From NCBI GenBank assembly GCA_963749715.1, contig CAVVNR010000001.1:558001-622000 (forward strand): a stretch of 64,000 nucleotides of DNA, written 5' to 3'. Positions 1 to 8,696 of this stretch are shown here, piece by piece (the first letter of the stretch is position 1; the number at the start of each line of letters is the position of its first letter). A program made the translations under genes and the position numbers. This DNA comes from Roseiarcus sp963749715. Lineage in GTDB: Bacteria > Pseudomonadota > Alphaproteobacteria > Rhizobiales > Beijerinckiaceae. The notes below the pieces were generated by a model. It searched no databases and was not told the DNA's origin. It saw nothing but the letters and a program-made list of their open reading frames with translations.

Positions 1-991
1 CGAAGGCGCCGATATGGGCGTGCGACACGTCCTCGAGCGCGATCCTGACCTTGCCGGTGCGGCTTGCCTTGTCGACCTCCTGGTTGACGAGGCGCACCCG
101 GCCGGCGACCGCGCCCTCGACCCCCGGCAGCTTCAGTTCCGCCGGCATGCCGGCCGCGAGCCGGGCGAGCGACTGCTCGGGCACGTCGGCCTCGAGGTCG
201 ACCGCCCCGTCCTCGATGATGCGGAACAGCGGCTCGCCGGTGCTCGAGGCGTCGGCGCCGAGTTTGGCCGACCGCCGGCTGACGATCCCGGCGACAGGCG
301 CCTTGACCTCCGTCCGGTCGATCCGCACCAGGAGCTCCTGCCGCTCCGCGTCGCGGCTCTTGCGATCGGCCTCGGCGACGCTCAGCGCGTTCTGGGCGGC
401 GGCGAGCTGAGCCTGCGCCGTCTTCATCGCCGTCTCGCGCTGCTCGATGGTCGAGACCGCCATCACCCCGCCGGCGAGTTTGCGCGCCCGGTCGAAGTCG
501 TCGCTGGCGAATTGCAGCTGCGCCTGCGACTGGACGATCAGGCTGCGCGCCTGGTCGATCGCCGCGTCGGCTCGCTTGGTCGCCGCGTCGTTCTCGCTGA
601 TGAGCGCGTCGAGCTGGGTGCGATCGAGCCGGGCCAGCACCTGCCCTTGCCGGACGAGATCGCCGTCCTCGGCGTCGACCTCGACGATCGTCAGCCCGTC
701 GACCCGCGCCGCGACCTGCGCTTCCTCGCGCGCGACCAATGTTCCCGAGACGAACAGCCGATCGACGAATTCGCGCTTTGTCGCGGGCACGACGGTGACC
801 GCCGGCGGTTCGATCGCGCGGGGCTGATCGACCGCGGCCGCGGCCGGCGCCGGGCAGGACGCGGCCTTGCCCGGCGCGATCTTCGCCATGAGCGCGGGCG
901 GGAGCGCGCAGGGCGCAAAGGCGCCGGTCGCAAAGACGCCGCCGGTCGCGGCGATCGCGACGACTGCGGCGATGATCAAGGCCCGGCGCAT
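1..991 (-). CDS. HlyD/RND-type periplasmic adaptor (membrane fusion) protein, 3' end outside window
   Basis: The minus-strand translation begins MRRALIIAAVVAIAATGG, a hydrophobic N-terminal anchor or signal. A Pro/Ala-rich stretch follows, then the beta-barrel/lipoyl half of a membrane fusion protein (VARVDGLTIVEVDAEDGDL, then VRQGQVLARLDRTQLDA) and an alanine-rich coiled-coil hairpin. Such adaptors sit in the periplasm and link an inner-membrane RND or ABC pump to an outer-membrane channel. The ATG lies 2 nt after the stop of the upstream tetR-like gene, so the two form one operon under the dyad at 1652-1675. The pump gene is expected beyond base 1. The family call is firm; the pump class and substrate cannot be told. 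Confidence 0.85.
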   Translation of the reverse strand, partial: MRRALIIAAVVAIAATGGVFATGAFAPCALPPALMAKIAPGKAASCPAPAAAAVDQPRAIEPPAVTVVPATKREFVDRLFVSGTLVAREEAQVAARVDGLTIVEVDAEDGDLVRQGQVLARLDRTQLDALISENDAATKRADAAIDQARSLIVQSQAQLQFASDDFDRARKLAGGVMAVSTIEQRETAMKTAQAQLAAAQNALSVAEADRKSRDAERQELLVRIDRTEVKAPVAGIVSRRSAKLGADASSTGEPLFRIIEDGAVDLEADVPEQSLARLAAGMPAELKLPGVEGAVAGRVRLVNQEVDKASRTGKVRIALEDVSHAHIGAF

Positions 992-993
992 CG

Positions 994-1641
994 TCAGGCC
1001 TCCTCGCCGGGCGTCGCCGGGTCTGGCGAAAGCTTGCCGGCGAACAGCGCCCTGAGGACGCCGATCGCCACCGGCGCTTCCGCCTCCTGATCGAAATCGG
1101 CCTCGACCGCGATCCGCTTGAAGAGACCGGCGACGAAGGTGAAGAAGAACCGCGCGCCAAAACGCGAATCGAGCCGCGGCGAGGCCACGCCCGCCGCCTT
1201 CGCCGCGTCCATGAGTTTCTCAACCCCCGCGAGCACGTCGGCGTCGATCTGACGGGAGAGCGCGCCCACCCTAGGGTTGCGGCCGGCCTCGGCCCAGATC
1301 TCGACGATCAGGCGAGCCTTCTCCGGCGGCTTGTCGAGGCAGTGGCGGCGCAGCGCGGCGCACATCGCCTCCATGATATCGCCCTTGCCGGCCATAAGCT
1401 CAGCGAACGCCTGAGCGCGGCTCGCCTGGTCGACCGCGCACAGGCCCTCGACGATCGCCTCTTTCGACGGAAAGTATCGGTAGAGATTGCCGGCGCTCAT
1501 GCCGAGCTCGTCGGCGACATGTTGCATCGTCGCGGCGTGAAAGCCGTGGCGGACAAAGGCGCGCTCGGCGCCCTCGAGGATGCGTTCGCGCCGGTCGGCG
1601 TCCGCCTGCCGCCGCCCAGCCGAAATCGAAGTGACCGACAT
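994..1641 (-). CDS. TetR/AcrR family transcriptional regulator
   Basis: 215 aa, the usual TetR length. An N-terminal helix-turn-helix covers roughly residues 18-65 (RILEGAERAFVRHGF, then MSAGNLYRYFPSKEAIV with the typical YxYFxxKExL recognition-helix pattern). The C-terminal ligand domain is helical and variable. It is the first gene of an operon with the efflux adaptor downstream, the standard arrangement for a ligand-released repressor of a drug or solvent pump. The start ATG lies 11 bp from a nearly perfect palindrome at 1652-1675, so autorepression is likely. The ligand is unknown. Confidence 0.9.
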   Translation of the reverse strand: MSVTSISAGRRQADADRRERILEGAERAFVRHGFHAATMQHVADELGMSAGNLYRYFPSKEAIVEGLCAVDQASRAQAFAELMAGKGDIMEAMCAALRRHCLDKPPEKARLIVEIWAEAGRNPRVGALSRQIDADVLAGVEKLMDAAKAAGVASPRLDSRFGARFFFTFVAGLFKRIAVEADFDQEAEAPVAIGVLRALFAGKLSPDPATPGEEA

Positions 1642-1651
1642 GCCGAACCAC

Positions 1652-1675
1652 GTGAGAATGAATGTTCATTCTCAC
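1652..1675. promoter_or_regulatory. TetR-type operator dyad upstream of the efflux operon
   Basis: GTGAGAATGAA and TTCATTCTCAC form perfect 11-bp inverted arms around a 2-bp centre. The dyad ends 11 bp before the tetR-like ATG, inside the likely promoter. Arm length and spacing fit TetR/AcrR dimer operators. That this is the binding site of the neighbouring repressor is inference. Confidence 0.75.
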
Positions 1676-1830
1676 ATGAGGCCGCGATTGTGGCGGTAGA
1701 GTGGCTGGGAGACCGACAAGACGACGCTGCAATGAAAATATGAAGCCGGTTCGACGGCAAGGATGTCTCCGCTGGCGAATGGCGCCCAGAACTGCTTTCA
1801 TGTCTCAGTTTATTGCGGGGCGCGACCAAT

Positions 1831-3114
1831 ATGAGCCGAATCCTTGAGACAGCCCGCGCCCGGGCGCCGGAGTCGACGAATTCCGATCGGGTGGAGGCTG
1901 CGCCGCTTGGGCTCGATATCGCGTCCCGCATGGCGGAGATCGATGAGCCTCGCATGCGCAGGGAGCGGCTCGCGAGACTGCGGCATGAATTGGCCAAACG
2001 CGACTATGCCGGCGCTCTCCTGTCCGACCCGATAAACATTCGCTACGCGACCGGGTCGCGCAACATGGCCGTCTGGACCATGCATTCGCCCGGCCGCTAC
2101 GCGTTCGTTCCGACCGACGGACCCGTCGTTCTCTTCGAATTCGGCAGCTCAACCCATCTGAACAAGGACCTGGAGAGCGTCGGCGAGCAGCGAGAGAGCG
2201 TCTCCTGGTTCTACTTCCTCGCCGGGCCGCGCGTTGCGGAAAAGGCCTGCCGCTGGGCCTCCGATGTGATTGGCCTCATGGAGGAATATGGACGGAGCAA
2301 CAAGCGCCTGGCGGTCGACCGGTGCGAGCCCTGGGGCGCGCAGCTTCTGATCGACGGGGGCCTGCGTCTATTCGACGCGCAAGAGCCGATCGAACAGGCT
2401 CGGATCATCAAGACGCAGGATGAGATCAAATGCATGCGCCTGTCGATGGACGTATGCGACGTCGCCGTCGAGCGGATGCGGCGAGCCTTGCGTCCCGGAA
2501 TTACCGAAAACCAGCTCTGGAGCATCCTGCACGAAACCAACATCGCCCACGATGGGGAGTGGATCGAGTGCCGATTGCTGGCTTCCGGCGAACGCACCAA
2601 TCCGTGGTTCCAGGAGTGCGGCAACCGGGTGATTGGGCCGGGCGACCTGGTCGGGTTTGACACCGATATGGTGGGGCCGTTCGGCTACCTCGCCGATATT
2701 TCTCGAACCCTTGTTTGTCCCGGAAAGCGGCCAACGCCGGAGCAGCGGAAGCTCTATGCGGTGGCGCAGGAGCAAGTCCTGACGAATATCGGGTTGATCA
2801 AGCCGGGCCTGTCATTCCGGGAATTCGCCGAGCGATGCTGGCCGGTTCCGGAGGCCTATGTGCCGAACCGCTATATGATGATGGTCCACGGCGCCGGCAT
2901 GGTCGACGAATATCCCAGCGTCGCTTATGTGGCGGACTGGGAGTCCTGGGGATACGACGGCATGTTCGAGGAGAACATGGTCGTCAGCGTCGAGAGCTTC
3001 ATCGGCGAAGTCGGCGGGAGCGAGGGCGTCAAGCTTGAACAACAGGCGCTGATTGCCGAAAGCGGCGCCCGGCCGATGTCGAACGCTCCGTTTGTCGACG
3101 CGCTTGAGGCGTGA
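1831..3114 (+). CDS. dddP: M24-fold metalloprotein, DddP-like (candidate DMSP lyase)
   Basis: 427 aa from ATG 1831; a TTG at 1813 would add six residues. The protein has a creatinase N-terminal domain and a C-terminal pita-bread M24 domain. Counting from the ATG, the metal-ligand set is D277, D279, D289, H353, E388 and E403. The spacing is identical (constant offset of 18) to the ligands I recall for DddP of Ruegeria lacuscaerulensis (D295, D297, D307, H371, E406, E421). Its proposed catalytic Asp377 corresponds to D359 in HGAGMVDE. The block RLLASGERTNPWFQECG is also DddP-like. DddP cleaves dimethylsulfoniopropionate to DMS and acrylate. A related creatinase or aminopeptidase role is not excluded. 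The gene is monocistronic, next to a convergent MFS gene. Confidence 0.6.
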   Translation: MSRILETARARAPESTNSDRVEAAPLGLDIASRMAEIDEPRMRRERLARLRHELAKRDYAGALLSDPINIRYATGSRNMAVWTMHSPGRYAFVPTDGPVVLFEFGSSTHLNKDLESVGEQRESVSWFYFLAGPRVAEKACRWASDVIGLMEEYGRSNKRLAVDRCEPWGAQLLIDGGLRLFDAQEPIEQARIIKTQDEIKCMRLSMDVCDVAVERMRRALRPGITENQLWSILHETNIAHDGEWIECRLLASGERTNPWFQECGNRVIGPGDLVGFDTDMVGPFGYLADISRTLVCPGKRPTPEQRKLYAVAQEQVLTNIGLIKPGLSFREFAERCWPVPEAYVPNRYMMMVHGAGMVDEYPSVAYVADWESWGYDGMFEENMVVSVESFIGEVGGSEGVKLEQQALIAESGARPMSNAPFVDALEA

Positions 3115-3165
3115 GACTCTCCTCAGCGCACGCTTCAGCACGCTCCAGCGCGAAGGAGCGAAGCG

Positions 3166-4401
3166 CTAGGCGCCCTTAGTCGCCGCGACCGCCTTGCCGG
3201 GGTCGGTCGGCAGGAAGCCGCCGAGGAGGCCGACTGCGGGCAAGAAGGCGCAGACCTGATAGACGAAGTTGAGGCTCGTCATGTCGGCCAGCATGCCGAG
3301 CAACGCCGCGCCAACGCCGCCGAGGCCAAAGCTGAGGCCAAAGAACAGTCCCGCCACCGCCCCGACATTGCCCGGCGTCAGCTCCTGCGCGTAGACGATC
3401 ATCGCCGAGAAGGCCGACGAAATGATGAGCCCGATTGCGATCGAATTGATCACTGTCCCGGTAAGCCCGAGATGCGGCAGGAGTAGCGTGAACGGCAGGA
3501 CGCCGAGGATCGACCCCCAGATCACGAACTTCGCGCCAAAGCGATCGACCAGCGGGCCGCCGAGGAACGTGCCCGCGGCGACCGAGGCCAGGAACACGAA
3601 CAACAGCACCTGCGAGCTCTGAATCGACACGCCGAAGGTCTGGATCAGGTAGAAGGTGTAATAGCTGTTGAGACTCGAGAGGTAGAGCACCTTCGAGAAC
3701 AGCATCACCACCAGCACGAAGAGCGTGCGGACCACGACCTTGCGCGGGTGTGCGGGCGCCGCCGCCGTCGTCGCCTTGCGCGGCCGGGCCCGAACCGCCG
3801 CGTACCAGCGGCTCACACCCGTCAGAATGATCACCGCCGCCAGCGCGAGCAGCGTGAAGGCCGCGACCGAGTGCTGCCCGAAGGGCACGACGATGAAAGC
3901 CGCGAGCAGCGGCCCGAGCGACTGGCCGAAATTGCCGCCGACCTGGAACAGGCTCTGGGCGAAGCCGTGCCGCCCGCCCGAAGCCGCTCGGGCGACGCGC
4001 GAGGCTTCCGGGTGGAACACCGCGCTGCCGATTCCGACCACCGCCACCGCAAGAAGGATCAGAACGTAGGAACTGGCGAAAGCCAGCAGCACCAACCCAA
4101 TGAGAGTGAAGGACATGCCAAGCGGCAGGATCCAGGTCAGCGGCCGCTTGTCGAGTCTCAGCCCAATCAGCGGCTGAAGGAAAGAGGCGGTAAGCTGGAA
4201 GACGAAGGTGATGAGGCCGATCTGGAAGAAACTCAGCGCGAACTCTTGCCGGAAGACCGGATAAAGCGCGGGCGCGAGCGACTGCATCACGTCGTTGAGC
4301 ATGTGCGAGGCGCTGAGCGCGATCAAAACGCCGAGCGTCGCGGTCTTGGCGCCGCGCCGCCTTTCGGCGACGCCATCGGCATAGGTCGGCGCTGTCGTCA
4401 T
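3166..4401 (-). CDS. MFS transporter, fosmidomycin-resistance (Fsr) type
   Basis: About 411 aa with some twelve hydrophobic segments. SASHMLNDVMQSLAPALYP and GIGSAVFHPEASRVAR are typical of the Fsr subgroup of the major facilitator superfamily, inner-membrane proton-driven exporters. The ATG at 4401 is preferred over one at 4461, because the latter lies beyond a terminator hairpin at 4428-4457. The gene is downstream of infC on the same strand but separated from it by that terminator. It converges with the DddP-like gene. The substrate is unknown. Confidence 0.85.
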   Translation of the reverse strand: MTTAPTYADGVAERRRGAKTATLGVLIALSASHMLNDVMQSLAPALYPVFRQEFALSFFQIGLITFVFQLTASFLQPLIGLRLDKRPLTWILPLGMSFTLIGLVLLAFASSYVLILLAVAVVGIGSAVFHPEASRVARAASGGRHGFAQSLFQVGGNFGQSLGPLLAAFIVVPFGQHSVAAFTLLALAAVIILTGVSRWYAAVRARPRKATTAAAPAHPRKVVVRTLFVLVVMLFSKVLYLSSLNSYYTFYLIQTFGVSIQSSQVLLFVFLASVAAGTFLGGPLVDRFGAKFVIWGSILGVLPFTLLLPHLGLTGTVINSIAIGLIISSAFSAMIVYAQELTPGNVGAVAGLFFGLSFGLGGVGAALLGMLADMTSLNFVYQVCAFLPAVGLLGGFLPTDPGKAVAATKGA

Positions 4402-4427
4402 GTCCCCCGGCCCTCCGCGGCCGTTGC

Positions 4428-4457
4428 AAAAAAACAGTCCCTCGGGCAGAGGGACTG
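4428..4457 (-). terminator. Rho-independent terminator after infC
   Basis: Read on the minus strand, CAGTCCCTC and GAGGGACTG form a perfect 9-bp stem with a 5-nt loop, followed at once by seven T. It lies 132 bp after the infC stop codon and 27 bp before the MFS start, so it separates the two genes. Confidence 0.85.
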
Positions 4458-4530
4458 ACATGTCAGTACAGCAACCGTCGCGCCGGCGCCATCTTCCGCG
4501 CCCGCCGCGACTTCAACTCCACGTGACTCC

Positions 4531-4584
4531 TGTGGGGCGCGGTCGCCGGCCGCGCCAAATCAGGCTCAACGCCCCCGCCCTACA
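4531..4584. repeat. REP doublet (degenerate)
   Basis: The left unit starts TGTGGGGCGCGGTCG and continues into the palindrome GGTCGCCGGCC. The right end carries GCCCTACA, the inverted head of the other unit type. It belongs to the same palindrome family as the repeats at 7105-7196, 7731-7784, 11065-11117 and 11133-11185, and sits between the infC stop codon and its terminator. Confidence 0.6.
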
Positions 4585-4588
4585 AGGC

Positions 4589-5128
4589 CTACCTCGGCGC
4601 CAGCACCATGGTCATCTGGCGGCCTTCCATCAACGGTTCGGCCTCGACCTTGGCGATCGGCGCGGTCTCGGTCCTCACCCGTTGGAGAAGCTTGAAGCCG
4701 ATGTCCTGGTGAGCCATCTCGCGGCCGCGAAAGCGCAGCGTCACCTTGACCTTGTCGCCTTCGTCGAAGAACCGTTTCACCGAGCGCATCTTCACTTCGT
4801 AGTCGTGGTCGTCGATGCCCGGCCTCAGCTTGATTTCCTTGACCTCGACCACCTTCTGACGCTTGCGCGCCTCGGCGGATTTCTTCTGCTCGAGAAAGCG
4901 GTATTTGCCGAAGTCGAGGATCTTGCAGACCGGCGGGGTCGCGTTCGGAACGATCTCGACCAGGTCGAGGGCGGCGTCGTCGGCGAGCTGCTGGGCGTCC
5001 GAGAGATTGATGACGCCGCGATTGTGCCCGTCGGCGTCAATAAGCTGAACCTGGATGGCGCGAATGTCTCGATTGGTGCGCGGCCCTTCCTTTTCCGGCT
5101 GCGCGGTTGCTTTCATAGGTCGACGAAT
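4589..5128 (-). CDS. infC: Translation initiation factor IF-3, probable AUU start
   Basis: About 179 aa. IF-3 N-domain (GPRTNRDIRAIQVQLIDADG), lysine-rich linker helix (KKSAEARKRQKVVEVKEIKL) and C-domain (DHDYEVKMRSVKRFFDEGDK, then VTLRFRGREMAHQDIG). IF-3 binds the 30S subunit and checks start-codon choice. The start was chosen from the ribosome binding site: AGGAG at 5140-5136 lies 7 nt from ATT at 5128, giving (M)RRPMKAT, which matches rhizobial IF-3 N termini. The GTG at 5134 is only 1 nt from AGGAG, and the ATG at 5116 is too far. An AUU start is the known basis of infC autoregulation in other bacteria. Confidence 0.9.
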   Translation of the reverse strand: MRRPMKATAQPEKEGPRTNRDIRAIQVQLIDADGHNRGVINLSDAQQLADDAALDLVEIVPNATPPVCKILDFGKYRFLEQKKSAEARKRQKVVEVKEIKLRPGIDDHDYEVKMRSVKRFFDEGDKVKVTLRFRGREMAHQDIGFKLLQRVRTETAPIAKVEAEPLMEGRQMTMVLAPR

Positions 5129-5348
5129 GGCCACTCTCCTGTTGTTGGCGTTCGAATCCGCGCCGCCGCATAAGCACGCGCGCAAACCCCCCGTTCAAAG
5201 CCTGCGCTCTGCGGACCCTTAGAGATGGGTCAGAAACGGCATGAAGTCAATTGCCGGCCGACGCAATGCGTTCCAATCCGAGCCGAGATTTGCTAGTTTC
5301 TTAGCGCGCCCCTTCCCAGGCCATCGACCTATTCCAGGAGGCTCTCCC

Positions 5349-6791
5349 ATGCTGTCCCGCCGAGCCGTCATCGCGGGCGGCGCCGCGGCCGTGGCGGCGT
5401 CTCCGATCGCCGGCCGGGCGCAGGCAACGCCGCCCCAGACCATCCTCAGATTGCAGCGGCGCTCGATCGAGGTGAACGGCAAGACGGCGTCGGTCTACGG
5501 CATTCGCCAGCCGGACGGGACGTTCGGCCTCACCACCGAGGTCGGCAAGCCGTTTCGGGTGCGGGTCGAGAACGGCATCGACAAGCCAAGCCTGATCCAT
5601 TGGCACGGGCTCACGCCGCCCTGGCGGCAGGACGGCGTGCCGGGAATTTCGGGCCCGCCGATTCCCGCCGGCGGCAGCGCAGATTACGACTTCCCGCTCA
5701 ACTTCGGCGGCACGTTCTGGATGCACTCGCACGAGGGCCTGCAGGAGCAGCTCCTGATGACCGCGCCGCTCATCATCCACGATCAGCGCGACCTCGCGGA
5801 CGAGCAGGAGGTCGTGGTGATGCTGGCCGATTTCAGCTTCACCCCGCCCGAAGAGATATTACGCCGGCCTCGGAAGCCGGGCTCGATGGCCGGCATGGGC
5901 GAAGGGCGCGGCGGCCGGTCGCGCGAAGGCTGGATGACGATGTGCGGGCATGAGATGTCGAAGGCGAGAGGCCGCCGCGCGCCCGACCTCAACGACGTCA
6001 AATACGACGCCTTCCTCGCCAATTTCCGCACCCTCGCCGATCCCGAAATCGTCAGGGTCGAGCCGGGCGGGCGCGTGCTCCTGCGCATCATCAACAGCTC
6101 GGCGATGAGCAACTTCCACATCGATCTCGGCCAGCTCGACGGCGAATTGATCGCGGTCGACGGCTTCGAGGTCGCGCCGATCCGCGGCCGACGCTTCCCG
6201 ATCGCGGTCGCCCAGCGGCTGGACATCCGCGTCGCCCTGCCGTCTGGCCCGGCCGCCTATCCGGTGCTGGCCCTGGTGGAAGGCGAGCGCAACCGGACCG
6301 GAATGGTGCTCGTCGCCGGCAACGCGCCGGTCGCCCGCTTGCCTGTCCAGGCGGAGACGGCCTCGCCGGCGCTGACCCTCGATCTCGAGCGGACGCCTGC
6401 GCGCGGCGAAGCCCCTCGCCCCGCGCAAGGCGGACCGCGTCCACACGCTTAATCTGACCGGCGAGATGGCCGGCTACGTCTGGTCGATCAACAACGTCGT
6501 GTGGAACCCGGACGTCCCGCCGCTTCCGGTCGCCGAGGGCGAGCGGGTCGAGCTCGCCTTCGTCAACCAGACGCCGATGCCCCATCCGATGCATCTGCAC
6601 GGGCATGAGTTTCAGGTGGTCGAGATCGACGGCGAGCGCTTCGCCGGCGCGGTGCGCGACACGGTCCTGGTCCCGCCCGGCGGCGCGTGACCGTCGCCTT
6701 CGACGCCTTAAATCCGGGCTGGTGGGCGCTGCACTGCCACCTGCTCTATCACCTCGACGCGGGCATGTTCACGACCATCCGGTACGTCTGA
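5349..6791 (+). pseudogene. Multicopper oxidase, Tat-exported, two frameshifts
   Basis: ATG 5349 follows AGGAGG at good spacing. A twin-arginine signal (SRRAVIAGGAAAVAASPIAG) precedes three cupredoxin domains. All four copper motifs are visible but lie in different frames: HWHG (about 5599) and MHSHEG (about 5722) in frame one; HPMHLHGHEF (about 6583) after a first shift near 6415; ALHCHLLYHLDAGM (about 6728) after a second shift near 6675, where one base seems missing in a GC run. The family oxidises metals or phenols in the periplasm. Because every copper ligand survives, sequence errors are as likely as true inactivation. Divergent from infC. Confidence 0.8.
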
Positions 6792-6869
6792 GCCAGGGCC
6801 GCCGGTCGTCTGGCGCACGGCGTGGCTTTGTGCAATTCTCCGCCGCAAGGAATGCCGGGAGGAACAGCA

Positions 6870-7091
6870 TGCCGAACGTCTATATCGAAGCCGCGCCCCA
6901 AGGGGCGCAAGGAGGGCGAGCCGATCGAGGATTACGTGATCGAGGATCACAAGGATCACGTTCTCAAGACCTTCAAGACCCAGAAGGAAGCCATCGACTG
7001 GGCGAAAAAGGAGGGCCACCATCCCCTCGTCGCCCGCGTCCGGCACGAGAACAACAAGACGAAAGCTGGATCACTGGCGGCGGCGGGCTGA
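6870..7091 (+). pseudogene. DUF2188-type small protein, frameshifted
   Basis: The start MPNVYIEA at 6870 is in one frame. The body KGRKEGEPIEDYVIEDHKDH, with TQKEAIDWAKKEGHHPLVA after it, is in the next. One extra base in a CCCC run near 6894-6897 would explain the switch. The C-terminal end LDHWRRR appears in the third frame near 7063, so a second shift is likely. DUF2188 proteins are about 70 aa, soluble and of unknown function. Confidence 0.6.
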
Positions 7092-7104
7092 GACGCCGGG
7101 CGCC

Positions 7105-7196
7105 TGTAGGGCGGGGTCGTTGACCCCGCCGAATGACGGGCGCCTGACGAACGGCCTATCCACACCGCCCGGCCGGGTCAGCGACCCGGCCCTACA
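7105..7196. repeat. Inverted pair of REP elements upstream of the RAYT gene
   Basis: The left unit at 7105-7130 begins TGTAGGGCGGGGTCG and folds as GCGGGGTC/GACCCCGC. The right unit at 7171-7196 is inverted and ends GACCCGGCCCTACA. Both carry the head TGTAGGGC, with the GTAG tetranucleotide typical of REP elements that RAYT transposases recognise, next to an imperfect GC palindrome. The right unit ends 22 bp before the transposase ATG. Confidence 0.8.
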
Positions 7197-7217
7197 GCGA
7201 GCCGCAGGCGACGGCGA

Positions 7218-7694
7218 ATGAACAGGATGCGCGCCCGAAAACATCTCAGGCGTCTCGATGCGATATCAATCGAATCGCCAATCGACTTCATCACCATTTG
7301 CGTCGCGAAGCGCAGGCCTCTCCTGAACAACGATGCTGCATTCGCTGTCTTGCGCTCCGAGTGGGAGGGCGCGCCCTCGCGATACGGCTGGAGCGTCGGC
7401 CGCTTCGTCGTCATGCCGGACCACGTTCATTTCTTCTGCGTCTGCGACGAAACGCAGCGCGGGAAATCGACTTCGTCGGCGGCTTCAAGCAATGGACAGC
7501 AAAGGCGATCCTCCGGAATTCGGGCCTGCCTGCCCCGCTTTGGCAGAGCGAGTTCTTCGATCATCTTCTGCGTTCTGACGAGAGCTACGGCTCGAAATGG
7601 ACGTACGTGCGCGAGAACCCGGTCCGCGCCGGGCTACGCGCAGTCACCCGAGGACTGGCCCTACGCAGGCGAGATTGCGCCCTTCATGCGATGA
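7218..7694 (+). pseudogene. REP-associated tyrosine transposase (RAYT, Y1/HUH family), frameshifted
   Basis: The N-terminal part contains FITICVAKRRPLL and the HUH metal motif VVMPDHVHFF. In the second frame, from about 7460, follow FVGGFKQWTAKAIL and KWTYVRENPVRAGL, which holds the catalytic Tyr and the NPVRAGL signature of RAYTs. The first frame resumes with EDWPYAG near 7650. Two compensating indels therefore interrupt an otherwise complete gene of about 158 codons. RAYTs are single-strand endonucleases that mobilise REP palindromes. REP pairs flank the gene on both sides (7105-7196 and 7731-7784), the arrangement called a REPtron. Confidence 0.8.
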
Positions 7695-7730
7695 ATGCCG
7701 CTCTGAGGAGGGATTGATGATCCGCCCCTT

Positions 7731-7784
7731 TGTAGGGCCGGGTCGCCGACCCGGCCGCGGCGCGGTCAGCGACCGCGCCCCACA
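7731..7784. repeat. REP doublet downstream of the RAYT gene
   Basis: The unit at 7731-7756 (head TGTAGGGCCGGGTCG) is followed after 2 bp by an inverted unit at 7759-7784 ending GACCGCGCCCCACA. The two halves represent the two unit types seen elsewhere in this window (TGTAGGGC and TGTGGGGC heads) in tail-to-tail orientation. Confidence 0.85.
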
Positions 7785-7826
7785 ATCCGGCGCCGCCGCT
7801 CGATCACCTTCGCGACCGCGTCGAGC

Positions 7827-7851
7827 AAAAAAAGACCGCCCGAAGGCGGCC
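7827..7851 (-). terminator. Rho-independent terminator after the first PEP-CTERM gene
   Basis: On the minus strand GGCCGCC, a TTCG loop and GGCGGTC are followed by seven T. The 7-bp stem has one G-U pair and a very stable tetraloop. It lies just downstream of the PEP-CTERM coding remnant. Confidence 0.8.
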
Positions 7852-7879
7852 TTGAAGGATGCGCGCGATGGGAGACGGC

Positions 7880-8593
7880 CGGCTCTACGCCGCCGTGGTT
7901 CACCCGCCCCTTCCCTCGCCCTCAAGAGCGACGACAGTCCAAGCCCGCCGAAACCGACGAGCATCAGCGCCCAGGTGGAGGGTTCGGGACGACCGTTGTT
8001 AAAGAGACAAGATATGAAATTACCGTCCACGCCGCCAAATAGAACTGACGGAAAGTTCTCGCTAACGCCAGGACTATTTGGATATCGCTAATGCGCCATT
8101 TAACGTAGTAGTCGACGGTGTGAGATGTAGGGCTCGTAAACCACTTTGACGTGGCATAATCAGTACCTAAGCCTGCAATCGTGTAGCGGCGAGGAGCTAT
8201 CGTCAGACAGTACCTGATTGCCCGCACCATCAGCCGAAAGATCAATATCGTATCGCTGACTCGCCGACCAGGACGTCGGCATATATACCAAAACCAAATC
8301 CCGTTCCGGTCGACAAATTCTGGATTGTTGCTGTCAACGTCCATTCTTCGGACGAGAGCGCCGCCGATTGAGCCGGAGAGAGCAAATATTCATTGTATGT
8401 GCGACAGTAAGATCCCGCTCACGTTCCATGCGTTTGTGACCGCAGTGCCGTATACGGGTAGGTCGCCACCATTGTTGACGAAACCTTCCGTGCCTGGATC
8501 GGTGCTTCCGGAATGTTGGACGATCACAGCGCCGTAGGCCGTGCTCGCAAAAACAAGAAATATAGCGGCCGAAAGAGCTAGTTTCATTTTCAT
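7880..8593 (-). pseudogene. PEP-CTERM sorting domain protein, multiply frameshifted
   Basis: The N terminus at 8593 gives a signal peptide (MKMKLALSAAIFLVFASTAY) and a mature start GAVIVQHSGSTDPGTEGFV. The rest continues in other frames: LSSEEWTLTATIQNLSTG, then IDLSADGAGNQVLSDDS, then the sorting signal RPEPSTWALMLVGFGGLGL near 7925-7985 followed by Arg-rich residues. At least four shifts are needed. PEP-CTERM proteins are exported and processed by an exosortase; one is encoded at 17716-18657. A similar but shorter-range copy lies at 8946-9613. The gene is either decayed or hit by sequence indels. Confidence 0.7.
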
Positions 8594-8696
8594 AGCAATG
8601 CGCTCCCCCACTCTCACCTGAATCAAATGAGGTTTGCGTCGACACGCACATTCCCCAAATGAGTGACGCCCAGCTTACGTCAGCTCATCAACTTCG

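Noticed and set aside
5146..5170. TTCGAATC-like tRNA T-loop upstream of infC
   Set aside because: The flanking bases do not form a 5-bp T-stem and no acceptor or anticodon arms surround it.
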